NCBI GenBank assembly: GCA_048173955.1
Contig: DBEYOB010000198.1
Coordinates: forward strand, 1 to 28,615
Direction of reading: 5' to 3'
Source of the DNA: CAZUFB01 sp048173955
GTDB taxonomy: Bacteria; Actinomycetota; Coriobacteriia; Coriobacteriales; UMGS124
DNA length: 28,615 bases
Positions 16,177 to 24,219 of the stretch are shown piece by piece. Made by a program: the position numbers and the translations under genes. The notes beneath the pieces are model-generated. The model was not told the DNA's origin. It saw only the letters and a list, made by a program, of their open reading frames with translations, and did not search any database. Position 1 is the first letter of the stretch. Each line of letters begins with the position of its first letter.

Positions 16177-17136
16177 CTAGTTGATGGCGAAGCGCGGCAC
16201 GCGCGCGGCGACGTCGTGGCGGAACAGGTCCTCGTCGGTCGCGGTGATCATCGTGCCGATGCCCGTGTCGGTGAAGAGCTCGAGCACCAGGGAGTGCTGC
16301 TGGGTGCCGTTGAGGATGTGGGCGCGCTGGACGCCGCCCTCGATGGCCTCGACCGCGGCGCGCACCTTGGGGATCATCCCCTTGCTCAGCGTCCCGCCCT
16401 CGATGAGCTCCCGCGCCTCGGCGGCCGTCATGCGCCCGATGAGCGAGCCCTTGTCGGAGAAGTCGCGGTACAGGCCGTCGACGTCGGTGAGGAACACGAT
16501 CTTGGAGGCCTCGCACGTCTGGGCGAGGGCGCTCGCGAAGATGTCGGCGTTGATGTTCACGGCGCGCCCGTCGGGCCCCACGCCGACGCTCGCAACGACG
16601 GGGATGTAGCCCTCGTTCACCAGGGTCGCGATGACGTCGGTGTCGACCATCTCGACCTTGCCGACGCGGCCCACCTCCGGGTCGGGGATGCTGCAGTGCA
16701 CCATCGACCCGTCGACGCCCGAAAGCCCCACGGCGAGCGGGCCGTGCGCGTTGAGCGCGAGCACGAGCTCCTCGTTCACCTTGCCCGAGAGAACCATGCT
16801 CACGACGCGCATGACCTCGGGCGTGGTGACGCGCAGGCCGTCCTTGAAGGAGACGGGCAGGCCGAGCGCCTCGACGAGGGCGGAGATGTCCTTGCCGCCG
16901 CCGTGCACGATGATGGGGTTCACGCCCACGAGCTTCATGAGCATGATGTCCTCCATCACCGAGGCGCGCAGGGCCTCGTCGACCATCGCGGCGCCGCCGT
17001 ACTTGATGACGACCGTGGTGCCCGCCATGGCCTTGACCCACGGCAGGGCCTGGGTGAGGATGCGGGCGCGCTCCTGGGCGACGGCGGTGTCGCTGCGCTG
17101 CGGGTCGAGCGGCGCGGTTCCCTGTTCGATGGCCAT
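16177..17136 (-). CDS. argB: Acetylglutamate kinase
   Basis: Phosphorylates N-acetylglutamate; in organisms with cyclic acetyl recycling (ArgJ) this is usually the arginine-inhibited step. The 319-residue protein shows VVIKYGGAAM (42-51, Lys45 at the phosphate site), HGGGK (78-82) and VDGLY in the C-terminal half. An N-terminal helix of about 30 residues before the kinase core resembles the extension found in arginine-sensitive hexameric kinases; that link is family knowledge, not proven here. ATG at 17136 with AGGAG located in the last codons of argJ, 4 nt after the argJ stop. Confidence 0.97.
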   Translation of the reverse strand: MAIEQGTAPLDPQRSDTAVAQERARILTQALPWVKAMAGTTVVIKYGGAAMVDEALRASVMEDIMLMKLVGVNPIIVHGGGKDISALVEALGLPVSFKDGLRVTTPEVMRVVSMVLSGKVNEELVLALNAHGPLAVGLSGVDGSMVHCSIPDPEVGRVGKVEMVDTDVIATLVNEGYIPVVASVGVGPDGRAVNINADIFASALAQTCEASKIVFLTDVDGLYRDFSDKGSLIGRMTAAEARELIEGGTLSKGMIPKVRAAVEAIEGGVQRAHILNGTQQHSLVLELFTDTGIGTMITATDEDLFRHDVAARVPRFAIN

Positions 17137-17140
17137 GGCG

Positions 17141-18409
17141 CTAGCTCCTGTAGTCGGCGTTGATCGAGATGTAGCCGTGCGTGAGGTCGCAGGTCCAGAT
17201 CGTGGCGCAGGCGTCGCCCGCTCCCAGGCTGCAGACGATGTCGACCTGGGGCTCCTCGAAGCGACGAAGCGCCTCGTCCTCGTCGAAGTCGACGACGAGC
17301 CCGCCGCGGCACACCGGGATGCCCAGGATGTCGATGTCGACGGCGTACTGGTCGAAGCGCGCCCCCGAGCGCCCGAGCGCCGCCGCGATGCGGCCCCAGT
17401 TGGCGTCGTGCCCCGCGACGGCGGTCTTGACGAGCGGCGAGGTGGCCACCGTGCGGGCGGCGGCGTCGGCGTCGGCCTGCGAGGCGGCCCCCATGACGGT
17501 CACGCGCACGAGCTTGGTGGCCCCCTCGCCGTCGGCGGCGATCTGGCGCGCCAGGCTGTCGCACACGGCGGTCAGGGCAGCGCAGAACAGCCCGTAGCGC
17601 TCCCCTTCCGCCCCCTCGATGGGCTCGCCGCCCGCGGCTCCGGACGCCAGTGCGAAGCAGGAGTCGTTCGTCGAGGTGTCGGAGTCGACGGTGACCCGGT
17701 TGAAGGTCGCGTCGGCCGCCAAGCGCAGCGCCGCGCGCAGCGGCTCGGGGGCGACCGGCGCGTCGGTCGTGACCACCGCGATCATCGTCGCCATGTTGGG
17801 GCTGATCATGCCCGAGCCCTTGCACATGCCGCCCACGTGGTAGACGGCGCCCGAGGCGTCGGTGTAGGCCACGGCAGCGCGTTTGGGCTTGGTGTCCGTC
17901 GTCATGATGCCCTGGGCCGCCGCGAGGTCGTTGCCCTGCGGGTCGCGTCCCAGCGCGTCGACGACCAGGGGAAGACCCGCCTCCATCGCGCCCATGTTCA
18001 GATGCTGGCCGATGACCCCCGTGCTTGCCACGAGCACCTGCTCCTGCGGGCAGCCGAGGATGCCGGAGAGCATGCGGGCCGTTGCCCGGGCGTTCTCGAG
18101 CCCCGGCTCGCCGGTGGCCGCGTTGGCGATGCCCGAGTTCACGACCACGGCGCGCGCATAGCCGCTCGCGGCCAGATGCTCCCGGTCGACGGTGACCGGA
18201 GCCGCGCAGAACAGGTTCTTCGTAAACACGCCGGCGACCGCGGCGGGGCGGTCCGCCACGACCAGGGAGAGGTCGAAGCGCTCGGGGTTGCGGCGGAAAC
18301 CCGCATGGACGGCCGAGGCCTTGAAGCCGGCGGCGGCGCACACGCCCCCCTCGACCGCCTTGCCCGCAAAGGGCTCGGCTGCCGGAATGCTCAGTGGTTC
18401 GTATCTCAT
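17141..18409 (-). CDS. argJ: Glutamate N-acetyltransferase / ornithine acetyltransferase
   Basis: Moves the acetyl group from N-acetylornithine to glutamate, closing the acetyl cycle; some members also use acetyl-CoA. 422 residues from the ATG at 18409, preceded by TTTGAGGAGCGCT (AGGAG 4 nt upstream); a TTG four codons earlier overlaps this ribosome site and is rejected. The self-cleavage site is in GMISPNMATMI, between Ala207 and Thr208 (the new N-terminal nucleophile). GIANAATGEPG (94-104) and VTVDSDTSTNDS are further family motifs. It sits directly between argC and argB. With ArgJ present, a separate argE is not needed. Confidence 0.97.
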   Translation of the reverse strand: MRYEPLSIPAAEPFAGKAVEGGVCAAAGFKASAVHAGFRRNPERFDLSLVVADRPAAVAGVFTKNLFCAAPVTVDREHLAASGYARAVVVNSGIANAATGEPGLENARATARMLSGILGCPQEQVLVASTGVIGQHLNMGAMEAGLPLVVDALGRDPQGNDLAAAQGIMTTDTKPKRAAVAYTDASGAVYHVGGMCKGSGMISPNMATMIAVVTTDAPVAPEPLRAALRLAADATFNRVTVDSDTSTNDSCFALASGAAGGEPIEGAEGERYGLFCAALTAVCDSLARQIAADGEGATKLVRVTVMGAASQADADAAARTVATSPLVKTAVAGHDANWGRIAAALGRSGARFDQYAVDIDILGIPVCRGGLVVDFDEDEALRRFEEPQVDIVCSLGAGDACATIWTCDLTHGYISINADYRS

Positions 18410-18430
18410 AGCGCTCCTCAAACCGCAATA

Positions 18431-18456
18431 ATGTATAACAGGCTGACAATATACAT
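18431..18456. promoter_or_regulatory. AT-rich inverted repeat between argC and argJ
   Basis: ATGTATA (18431-18437) and TATACAT (18450-18456) form an inverted repeat immediately after the argC stop. On the minus strand it includes TTGTCA and TGTTATACAT, and a 12-codon mini-frame beginning ATGTATATT directly at the argC TAG. Possible internal promoter or operator, or an RNA hairpin. Confidence 0.4.
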
Positions 18457-19521
18457 CTAAACGAGAGGAGCAGGGGCGTCCAGGCCCATCCGCTCGTCAA
18501 GAGCGCACAGGAGGTTCGCATTTTGGACGGCCTGGCCCGCGGCGCCTTTGACCAGGTTGTCGATGGCGCAGGTCGCAACCGCCACGTTCGCACGCGCGTC
18601 GAGCGCCACGGCGACGTGGGCGCGGTTCGAACCCGCCACGCTCGCGGTGCGCGGCTGCGATCCGGCGGGCAGAACCGCGACGAACGCCTCGCCGCGGTAG
18701 GCTTCCTCGTAGATGCCCTGCAGCTCGGCAGCGTCGACGGTGCGCGCGAGCGGCAGGTAGACCGTCGCAAGCAGGCCGCGCTTGAGCGGCGCGAGGTGCG
18801 GGGTGAAGACGACCCGGACGTCGCGGCCGGCAAGGCGCGTATAGTTCTGCTCGATCTCGGGGGTGTGGCGGTGCTTGGCCACGCCGTAGGCCTCGACGTT
18901 CTCGGACGCGCTGCAGAAATGCGTGCGGGCCGTGGCGCCCTTGCCCGCCCCGGACACGCCCGATATGGCGTCGACGACGACCGGCGCACCCGCGGCGAGC
19001 AGCCCGGCACGGAGCGCGGGCGCGGCGGCAAGCGTCGAGGCAGTGGGGTAGCAGCCGGGGTTCGCCACCAGGCGCGGCTCCCCGGCCGGCTGGGCGGCGA
19101 GACGGGCGACATCGGCACGGTTGAGTTCGGGGATGCAGTACACGGCCCTGGAGAGCAGGTCGGGCGACGTGTGGGGCGCATACCACGCCTCGTAGACGGA
19201 CGCGTCGGCCAGGCGGTAGTCGGCCGACAGGTCGACGACGCCGACGCCGGCGGCCGTCAGGCGGGGCGCGATGGCCAGGGCGGCGGTGTGCGGGACGGCG
19301 AGGAACACCACGTCGCAGCTCGCGGCAAGGTCGTCGGCGTCGGGCGCGACGAGCACGGCGTCGGTCACGCCGATCAGGCCCGGGTAGAGCGCGTCGAGGC
19401 GCTGCCCCGCCTCCTTCCCCGACGTCGCCCGCACGAGCTCCATCTGCGGGTGCCCCGCGACGATCCGCACCAGCTCGGCACCGGCGTATCCCGTTGCCCC
19501 GACCACTCCGACCCGCACCAT
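18457..19521 (-). CDS. argC: N-acetyl-gamma-glutamyl-phosphate reductase
   Basis: NADPH-dependent reduction of N-acetylglutamyl phosphate to the semialdehyde. 354 residues from the ATG at 19521 with GGGGAGG 5 nt upstream; the longer open frame (61 more codons) has no homologous sequence. Rossmann motif GATGYAGAEL (8-17), catalytic Cys157 in NPGCYPTAS, His in the C-terminal AKHRHTPEI segment. First gene of argC-argJ-argB-argD. Confidence 0.97.
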   Translation of the reverse strand: MVRVGVVGATGYAGAELVRIVAGHPQMELVRATSGKEAGQRLDALYPGLIGVTDAVLVAPDADDLAASCDVVFLAVPHTAALAIAPRLTAAGVGVVDLSADYRLADASVYEAWYAPHTSPDLLSRAVYCIPELNRADVARLAAQPAGEPRLVANPGCYPTASTLAAAPALRAGLLAAGAPVVVDAISGVSGAGKGATARTHFCSASENVEAYGVAKHRHTPEIEQNYTRLAGRDVRVVFTPHLAPLKRGLLATVYLPLARTVDAAELQGIYEEAYRGEAFVAVLPAGSQPRTASVAGSNRAHVAVALDARANVAVATCAIDNLVKGAAGQAVQNANLLCALDERMGLDAPAPLV

Positions 19522-19593
19522 GGCGACCTCCCCGAACGGCATCCAGACGAAGCCGCCCGCGTCCGTGCCGCGGGCAGCTGACGATGTGGGTGT

Positions 19594-19599
19594 ATTGTA
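19594..19599 (-). promoter_or_regulatory. Candidate -10 (TACAAT) of argCJBD
   Basis: Minus strand TACAAT about 73 nt before the argC ATG; -35 unclear and no ARG box recognised. The remaining stretch to the tRNA terminator (19600-19906) shows nothing I can support as a gene. Confidence 0.45.
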
Positions 19600-19906
19600 C
19601 GCCCTCGGGCAGCATGCTTGCGCGAAGACCGACAGCGGTAACACGCGTGCAATGGGCATCCGCCCGGCAACCGCGGCATCCGCCCTGCGTCCGGCACCTG
19701 TCACGCGCCCGCGAGGAAGCTCCAGAGCACAAGCCCGCGCAACTGCAGCCCGTCGTCGAAATCTACGGCACCGACTGCCTCGGCTTCATGCCGTGCGACT
19801 TCGCTGGAAACGCCCAGGGCTGGGCGTTCCTCTCGGGTCGCATCGCGGGTACCAATGCGGCCAACGAGGCGATGGCGCTGTAGCATAGCAACCTGGCGCA
19901 GCGGCA

Positions 19907-19943
19907 AATGAAAAAGGCCGGTCGGGGTATCCCCGTCCGGCCT
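19907..19943 (-). terminator. Rho-independent terminator of tRNA-Ala
   Basis: Minus strand stem AGGCCGG-A-CGGGG-ATA-CCCCG-A-CCGGCCT followed by TTTTCATTT. It lies 11 nt downstream of the tRNA CCA end. Confidence 0.95.
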
Positions 19944-19953
19944 GACGTTTCGA

Positions 19954-20029
19954 TGGTGGAGATGAGGGGATTCGAACCCCCGGCCTCTGCCTTGCGAAGG
20001 CAGCGCTCTCCCAACTGAGCCACATCCCC
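19954..20029 (-). tRNA. tRNA-Ala(CGC)
   Basis: 76 nt, with the 3' CCA encoded. Acceptor stem GGGGATG/CATCTCC contains the G3:U70 wobble pair that defines alanine tRNAs. D-arm GGCTCAGTTGGGAGAGC, anticodon arm CTGCC-TTCGCAA-GGCAG with anticodon CGC (reads GCG, a common codon in this genome), T-arm with GGTTCGAATCC. It is transcribed alone, with its own promoter and terminator. Confidence 0.98.
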
Positions 20030-20048
20030 ATGTGCGAGTGCGGGGGAT

Positions 20049-20077
20049 ATTGTTGCAGCGCGGCGCGCGCATGTCAA
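20049..20077 (-). promoter_or_regulatory. Promoter of tRNA-Ala
   Basis: Minus strand TTGACA (20072-20077, perfect -35), 17-bp spacer, AACAAT (20049-20054), about 20 nt before the tRNA 5' end. Confidence 0.85.
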
Positions 20078-20144
20078 CGCCTGCATGCCAAACACACCGC
20101 GCGACCACAAACGGCCGTCCCGCGCCCACAGCCGCCCCGATACG

Positions 20145-20178
20145 AAAAAGGCGCGCCCACTCCCCCGAGCGGCCGCGC
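20145..20178 (-). terminator. Rho-independent terminator of the 6S-like RNA
   Basis: Minus strand 12-bp stem GCGCGGCCGCTC/GAGTGGGCGCGC with one mismatch and one wobble, loop GGGG, followed by CTTTTTC. Confidence 0.85.
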
Positions 20179-20357
20179 CCCGCTGTGCTGCCAAAACCCA
20201 ACCCCCGCTAGTGCAAGAATGGCCCACCTATCTAGGTGGGTGCCCGCATCGCGCTTTCTGGCTTCCCCAGCAAGGGGGGATATCCATACGCCGCGAGTAC
20301 TAGAGCTCCCTGCGTTAATGTGTCGGCCCACCGCAGCTAAGTGGCGGAGGCTGGGCT
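20145..20357 (-). ncRNA. Candidate structured small RNA, 6S-like
   Basis: A gene-free minus-strand unit with its own promoter (20364-20392) and strong terminator (20145-20178), about 210 nt long. Near the 5' end CCCAGCCTCCGC (20344-20355) pairs fully, with two G-U wobbles, with GCGGGGGTTGGG near the 3' side (20197-20208), closing about 159 nt into one long-range stem. Inside, the 3' half has hairpin CCCACC-TAGATA-GGTGGG (20223-20240), and the apical part has ATCCCC/TGGGGA. Closing stem, open middle with a 3'-side hairpin and apical stem is the architecture of 6S RNA (ssrS), which binds the housekeeping RNA polymerase. Sequence motifs of SRP RNA or tmRNA are absent. The 6S name is an inference; that there is a structured transcript is better supported. 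Confidence 0.5.
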
Positions 20358-20359
20358 AG

Positions 20360-20368
20360 TGCTAGTAT
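20360..20368 (+). promoter_or_regulatory. Candidate extended -10 (TGCTAGTAT) toward the thioesterase gene
   Basis: TGC-TAGTAT on the plus strand would start a transcript near 20375 with a leader of about 175 nt before the thioesterase ATG. The leader holds a perfect small hairpin CGGCAA-AATC-TTGCCG (20401-20416). It overlaps the minus-strand -10 of the 6S-like RNA. Confidence 0.45.
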
Positions 20369-20392
20369 AACCGGACGCACGCCCCTTGTAAC
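20364..20392 (-). promoter_or_regulatory. Candidate promoter of the 6S-like RNA
   Basis: Minus strand GTTACA (20387-20392), 17-bp spacer, TATACT (20364-20369); predicted start near 20357, just before the closing stem. Confidence 0.55.
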
Positions 20393-20551
20393 CACCTTCT
20401 CGGCAAAATCTTGCCGTGAGGGAGCGCCGCGGTGCCGCGGGCGCCGCCCCGGCGGGCGCGGGCCCAACCCCGAATGCGCGGCCATGCACACATGCGCGCC
20501 GGGCGCAATGGGGCATACCAGCGTCTTCCGGACACGAGAAAGGACGACCCC

Positions 20552-21019
20552 ATGCCAGTCCCAACCACAGCGGACGCGCAGAACAGTTATGGAGCCTGCT
20601 CCACAAACGGGCAACCGGCCGACCAGGCCTCCCTCGAGCAGGCCCGTGCCTACTTCTCGCACGACCTGTTCGCCAGCGAGCAATGCGGGGCGCAGGTGGA
20701 CGAGGCGGCGCCCGGCCGCGCCGTCTGCAGCTTCGAGATCCTCCCCTGCCACCGCAACGCCATGGGGGCGGTGATGGGCGGCGCGGTCTTCACGCTGGCC
20801 GACTTCGCGCTCGCCGTCGCCTCGAACTTCTCCCAACCGCCGAGCGTCACCGTCTCGAGCAGCATCGAGTTCGTCTCCGCGCCCAAGGGAGCGCACCTCG
20901 TCGCGACCTGCCTGCAGGATCGCGCCGGCAGGCGGCTCGGCTTCTACACCACGCGCGTCGAGGACGAGCGGGGCACCCTGGTCGCCCTCGTCCAAGCGAC
21001 GTGCATGCGCGTCCAATGA
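20552..21019 (+). CDS. PaaI-type hotdog-fold thioesterase
   Basis: Probably hydrolyses acyl-CoA thioesters in the cytoplasm; substrate not predictable. 155 residues from the ATG at 20552, with AAAGGA 7-8 nt upstream; the frame extends upstream without a ribosome site. The hallmark HRNAMGAVMGGAVFTLADFA-like segment (67-86, Asp84 in the active helix) and the strand pattern SVTVSSSIEFVSAPKG then GRRLGFYTTRVEDERG fit the PaaI/YiiD-like family. An extra N-terminal stretch of about 25 residues precedes the fold. Monocistronic; its neighbours do not suggest a pathway. Confidence 0.9.
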   Translation: MPVPTTADAQNSYGACSTNGQPADQASLEQARAYFSHDLFASEQCGAQVDEAAPGRAVCSFEILPCHRNAMGAVMGGAVFTLADFALAVASNFSQPPSVTVSSSIEFVSAPKGAHLVATCLQDRAGRRLGFYTTRVEDERGTLVALVQATCMRVQ

Positions 21020-21057
21020 CGCCGCCCCGTCCCCCGTCGCCCCGCATCCCCGTGCCG

Positions 21058-21108
21058 CAAACCTTAAGACGCCTTTAAAAGGTTTGGTTCCCCTGTGCAA
21101 GGGGGAAC
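21058..21108. other. Two tandem hairpins after the thioesterase gene
   Basis: CAAACCTT (21058-21065) pairs with AAGGTTTG (21079-21086), then GTTCCCC (21087-21093) pairs with GGGGAAC (21102-21108). They lie between the thioesterase stop and the surface-protein promoter; probably the thioesterase 3' end, though the T-run is poor. Confidence 0.4.
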
Positions 21109-21117
21109 GCACGTGGC

Positions 21118-21149
21118 AGTTTGACCCCGACCGGGGTTAAACTTATGGT
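21118..21149 (+). promoter_or_regulatory. Promoter of the LPXTG protein, embedded in a palindromic operator
   Basis: TTGACC (21121-21126), exactly 17 bp, TATGGT (21144-21149). A 26-bp near-perfect palindrome at 21118-21143, with half-site AGTTTGACCCC and its partner GGGGTTAAACT around a GACC centre, covers the whole -35 and spacer. A repressor bound there would block RNA polymerase. The leader to the ATG is about 65 nt and holds a CGTCGG/CCGACG hairpin. Confidence 0.6.
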
Positions 21150-21221
21150 GAGCACGCATCTCGTCGGCCGCATGCGCCGCCCGACGATGCATGATGCCTA
21201 TGAACGCCGATTGGAGTACTT

Positions 21222-24089
21222 ATGAACACGACACGCAGCACTGCTCCCGGCATGAGGTTGGTCGCGGCAGCCCTGGGCGCCACGATCGCGACGGCCGGCC
21301 TCGGCCTGTGCGCCCTCCCCGCCCTCGCCGACGTGGCGGCCTCCCCCGACGCGACGGTCGAGAGCCAGCCGGCTGACCCCGCCGCCGAAACGGCAACCGA
21401 CCCCGCCTCCTCCCCGGAGACGACCGCCGCAGACAGCGGCCAGCCCTCCGACCAGGCCCCGGCGCCGTCGACCATCGCCGTGAGCGCGCTCACCGCCGAG
21501 CAGGCCGCCGACCCGTCCTACGCTGGCGCCCAGGCGGACGCCTCCGCGCCGACGGTCTCCGTCGAGCTTTCCAACGACATCGACGGGGCCGCCCAGCTTT
21601 ACGACGCCATCGACGCCCTGCGCGCCGACGCGGGGCTCTCCCCCCTCGTCCGCGACGCCGGCCTTGAGGCCGACGCCTACCAGCGCGCCGCCGAGAGCTC
21701 GCTGCTCGAGGCGAACGTGCGCCCCAACGGGTCGCTGTTCTCGACCGTCGACGCCTCGGCACGCATCGACGCAGAGATCCTCGTCTCGGCCGACGCCACC
21801 GGCCCCACCGACGCCGCCTCGGCGCTCTTCGCGCTGACCGTCGACCAGCAGGCGCTCCTGACATCGGGCACGGCAACCAACGTCGGCGTCGCCCTGGTCA
21901 CCGATGCCTCCGGCAACGCCTACTGGGCGGTCGAGGTCGCCTCCGACGGGGTCGAAGGCGGGTCCTCGACCGCGGCGGGCGGCGCCGCCACCTACCGCAT
22001 CGCCGTGTCTTCGGGCAACGTCCAGCTCGGGACCATCGGGGGCGACATCTCCGTCGAGGCCGGGGCAGCCCAGACCGCCGCTCTCCCGGCGACCGTCTCG
22101 GGGCAGATTACCAACGGGGCCGGCACCACGTCCTTCACCACGACCGAGGCCGCCCTCGACGCGTCGTCGCTGACGTGGAGCTCGAGCGACCCGGCCGTCG
22201 CGACCGTCGACGCCAACGGCACGGTGACGGGCGTCGGGTCGGGCAGCTGCACCGTCAGCGCCGAGGGCGCCGCGGGCCAGTTCTCTTTCAACGTGTCCGT
22301 GACCGGCGGCGAGCCGGCGGCCAGCACGGTCGACCTCGCCGACTGCACCATCGCGGGCATGCTCGCCACCTACGAGGCGACCGGCGAGCCCGTCGCCCCC
22401 GCCTTCACCGTCATCGACGCCAACAACAACACGATCGACCCGAGCCAGTACACCTACGCGTTCACCGACAACGTGGAGCCCGGCACGGCGACGCTCACCG
22501 TCGCCGCCGCCGAGGGCGCCACGGCGGTGACCGGCAGCGCCACGAGGACCTTCGAGATCGTGGCCCCCGCCCCGGTCCAGGTCGCCATGCCCAATGTCGC
22601 CGGCAGCAGCGTCGAGGACGCGACCGCCGCCCTCGAGGCGACCGGCCTCTCCGTGGCCTCGGCGACCGAGGGCGACCCTGCCCCCGACGCGGCCTCGCAA
22701 GGCCTCGTCTACGCCACCGACCCCGCCGCCGAGACGCTCGTCGACGTGGGCACCCCCGTCGCCCTCTCCTACTACGCGGCCCCCGTCGCGCAGACCGAGG
22801 AGCCCGCAGATCCCGCCGGTACCGAGGAGCCCTCGGAAACCGAGGGGGAGGCTGCAGGGGAAGGCGCGACGCAGGAGACCCCCGGCGAAGAAGGCACCGA
22901 GGCCGACGACGCCCAGCAGACCGAAACCGAGATGGGCGAGGGTGGCCAGACCGGCGAGACCGGCGAGGAAGTCGACGGTGAAGGCGAAGACGGCGAAGGG
23001 GCCGAAAAGGATCCTGTCGCGACCGACCTCGCCGCAGCGGGCTATACCATCGGCGAGATTTCGCCCCAGACCTTCGCCGGCAGCGCCGTCGAACCTTCCG
23101 TGGCCGTCAACGGCCCCACGGCGCTCATGCTCGGCCAGGACTACACCATCTCCTTCTCCGACAACGCCGCGCCGGGCACCGCAACCGCGACCGTGACTGG
23201 CACGGGCGCCTACACCGGCACGTTGACCGCCACCTTCCAGATTCTGGGCGACATCTCCCAGGCAGCGGTCTCCGGGCTCGACAACCAGGTCTACACCGGC
23301 GCCGCCCTCACCCCGGTCGCGACGGTCAAGTTCGGCGACAAGACGCTCACCGCGGGGACCGACTACGACGTCGCCTACGCGAACAACGTCAACGCCGGCA
23401 CCGCCACGGTCACCATCACGGGCAAGGGGATCTACAGCGGCACCCTCACGGTCAACTTCACCATCACCGCCAAGAGCATCAAGGGCTCCGAGATCAGCCC
23501 GATCGCCTCGGCAACCTACACCGGAAGCGCCATCACCCCCCAGGTCACGGTGACCGACGGCACCACCGTACTCGCCAACGGGACCGACTACACGGTCTCC
23601 TACGAGAGCAACGTCAACGCCGGCACGGCACACGTCGTCGTCACGGGCACGGGCAACTACCGCGACAGCATCGACACCACGTTCGTCATCGCCCCGATCG
23701 AGATGAACCGCGCCACCATCGTGATGCCGAACATGAGCTACACCGGCAGCGCCCTGACACCCCATCCGGTATCGGTGACGGTCGACGGCATCACGCTCGT
23801 CGAGGGCACCGACTACGACGTCGTGGGCTATTCCAACAACACCAATGTGGGCAACGCCACCGCCACCATTACGGGCAAGGGCAACTTCACCGGCACCGTG
23901 ACGGCAAACTGGAAGGTCGTCCAGCAGAGCAGCGCCGAAACGGGCACCACCGAGACGCTGCCGAAGACCGGAGACTCGACCAACATCGTCGCCATGGCCA
24001 TCGGTGCCGTGGTGGGCGTCGCGCTCATCGGCGTCGCCGCAGCCCTCATCGTGCACCGCGTCCGCGCGAACAAGCGCGACGGCAGGTAG
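21222..24089 (+). CDS. LPXTG-anchored multidomain surface protein (CAP, Ig-like, PASTA, repeats)
   Basis: A 955-residue secreted protein covalently attached to peptidoglycan by a sortase. Signal peptide 1-36 (cleavage after ALA). A degenerate CAP/SCP (YkwD-like) domain at about 115-245: ALRADAGLSPLVRD and VRPNGS are kept, but the usual His of the SHTRPDG-type motif is replaced (ANVRPNG). Bacterial Ig-like group 2 domain about 290-362 (WSSSDPAVATVDANGTVTG). A repeat-like module 372-447, a PASTA domain 452-518 (PNVAGSSVEDATAALEATG), an acidic Glu/Gly/Thr linker 522-600, then four related ~72-residue modules (603-675, 678-748, 753-823, 828-899) with YTGSAxTP and GTDYxVxYxNNVNAGTA motifs. LPKTG at 913-917, membrane helix, basic tail. 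Start ATG with TTGGAG upstream. Likely an adhesin or peptidoglycan-binding wall protein. Confidence 0.92.
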   Translation: MNTTRSTAPGMRLVAAALGATIATAGLGLCALPALADVAASPDATVESQPADPAAETATDPASSPETTAADSGQPSDQAPAPSTIAVSALTAEQAADPSYAGAQADASAPTVSVELSNDIDGAAQLYDAIDALRADAGLSPLVRDAGLEADAYQRAAESSLLEANVRPNGSLFSTVDASARIDAEILVSADATGPTDAASALFALTVDQQALLTSGTATNVGVALVTDASGNAYWAVEVASDGVEGGSSTAAGGAATYRIAVSSGNVQLGTIGGDISVEAGAAQTAALPATVSGQITNGAGTTSFTTTEAALDASSLTWSSSDPAVATVDANGTVTGVGSGSCTVSAEGAAGQFSFNVSVTGGEPAASTVDLADCTIAGMLATYEATGEPVAPAFTVIDANNNTIDPSQYTYAFTDNVEPGTATLTVAAAEGATAVTGSATRTFEIVAPAPVQVAMPNVAGSSVEDATAALEATGLSVASATEGDPAPDAASQGLVYATDPAAETLVDVGTPVALSYYAAPVAQTEEPADPAGTEEPSETEGEAAGEGATQETPGEEGTEADDAQQTETEMGEGGQTGETGEEVDGEGEDGEGAEKDPVATDLAAAGYTIGEISPQTFAGSAVEPSVAVNGPTALMLGQDYTISFSDNAAPGTATATVTGTGAYTGTLTATFQILGDISQAAVSGLDNQVYTGAALTPVATVKFGDKTLTAGTDYDVAYANNVNAGTATVTITGKGIYSGTLTVNFTITAKSIKGSEISPIASATYTGSAITPQVTVTDGTTVLANGTDYTVSYESNVNAGTAHVVVTGTGNYRDSIDTTFVIAPIEMNRATIVMPNMSYTGSALTPHPVSVTVDGITLVEGTDYDVVGYSNNTNVGNATATITGKGNFTGTVTANWKVVQQSSAETGTTETLPKTGDSTNIVAMAIGAVVGVALIGVAAALIVHRVRANKRDGR

Positions 24090-24219
24090 CGCCGCGACAG
24101 TCGGCGGCAACGCGATCGGCGGCGCGATTGGCAGTGACGCCGCCACCGCGGGGGACGCGGCATCCTCGGGATAGCGCCCCGGCAAGGCAAACCGCACGCG
24201 AAGTGCACCAACCGCACCG

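Noticed and set aside
6733..19896. Shared 13-mer TAGCAACCTGGCG at 6735 and 19884
   Set aside because: An exact 13-mer is expected by chance several times in a window of this size; no extended similarity.
20074..20331. Minus-strand 85-codon frame
   Set aside because: It runs through the terminator of the 6S-like RNA and into the tRNA promoter; low-complexity product.
21050..21220. Riboswitch (c-di-GMP or cobalamin type) before the surface-protein gene
   Set aside because: The hairpins lie upstream of the best promoter and conserved core motifs of these classes are absent.
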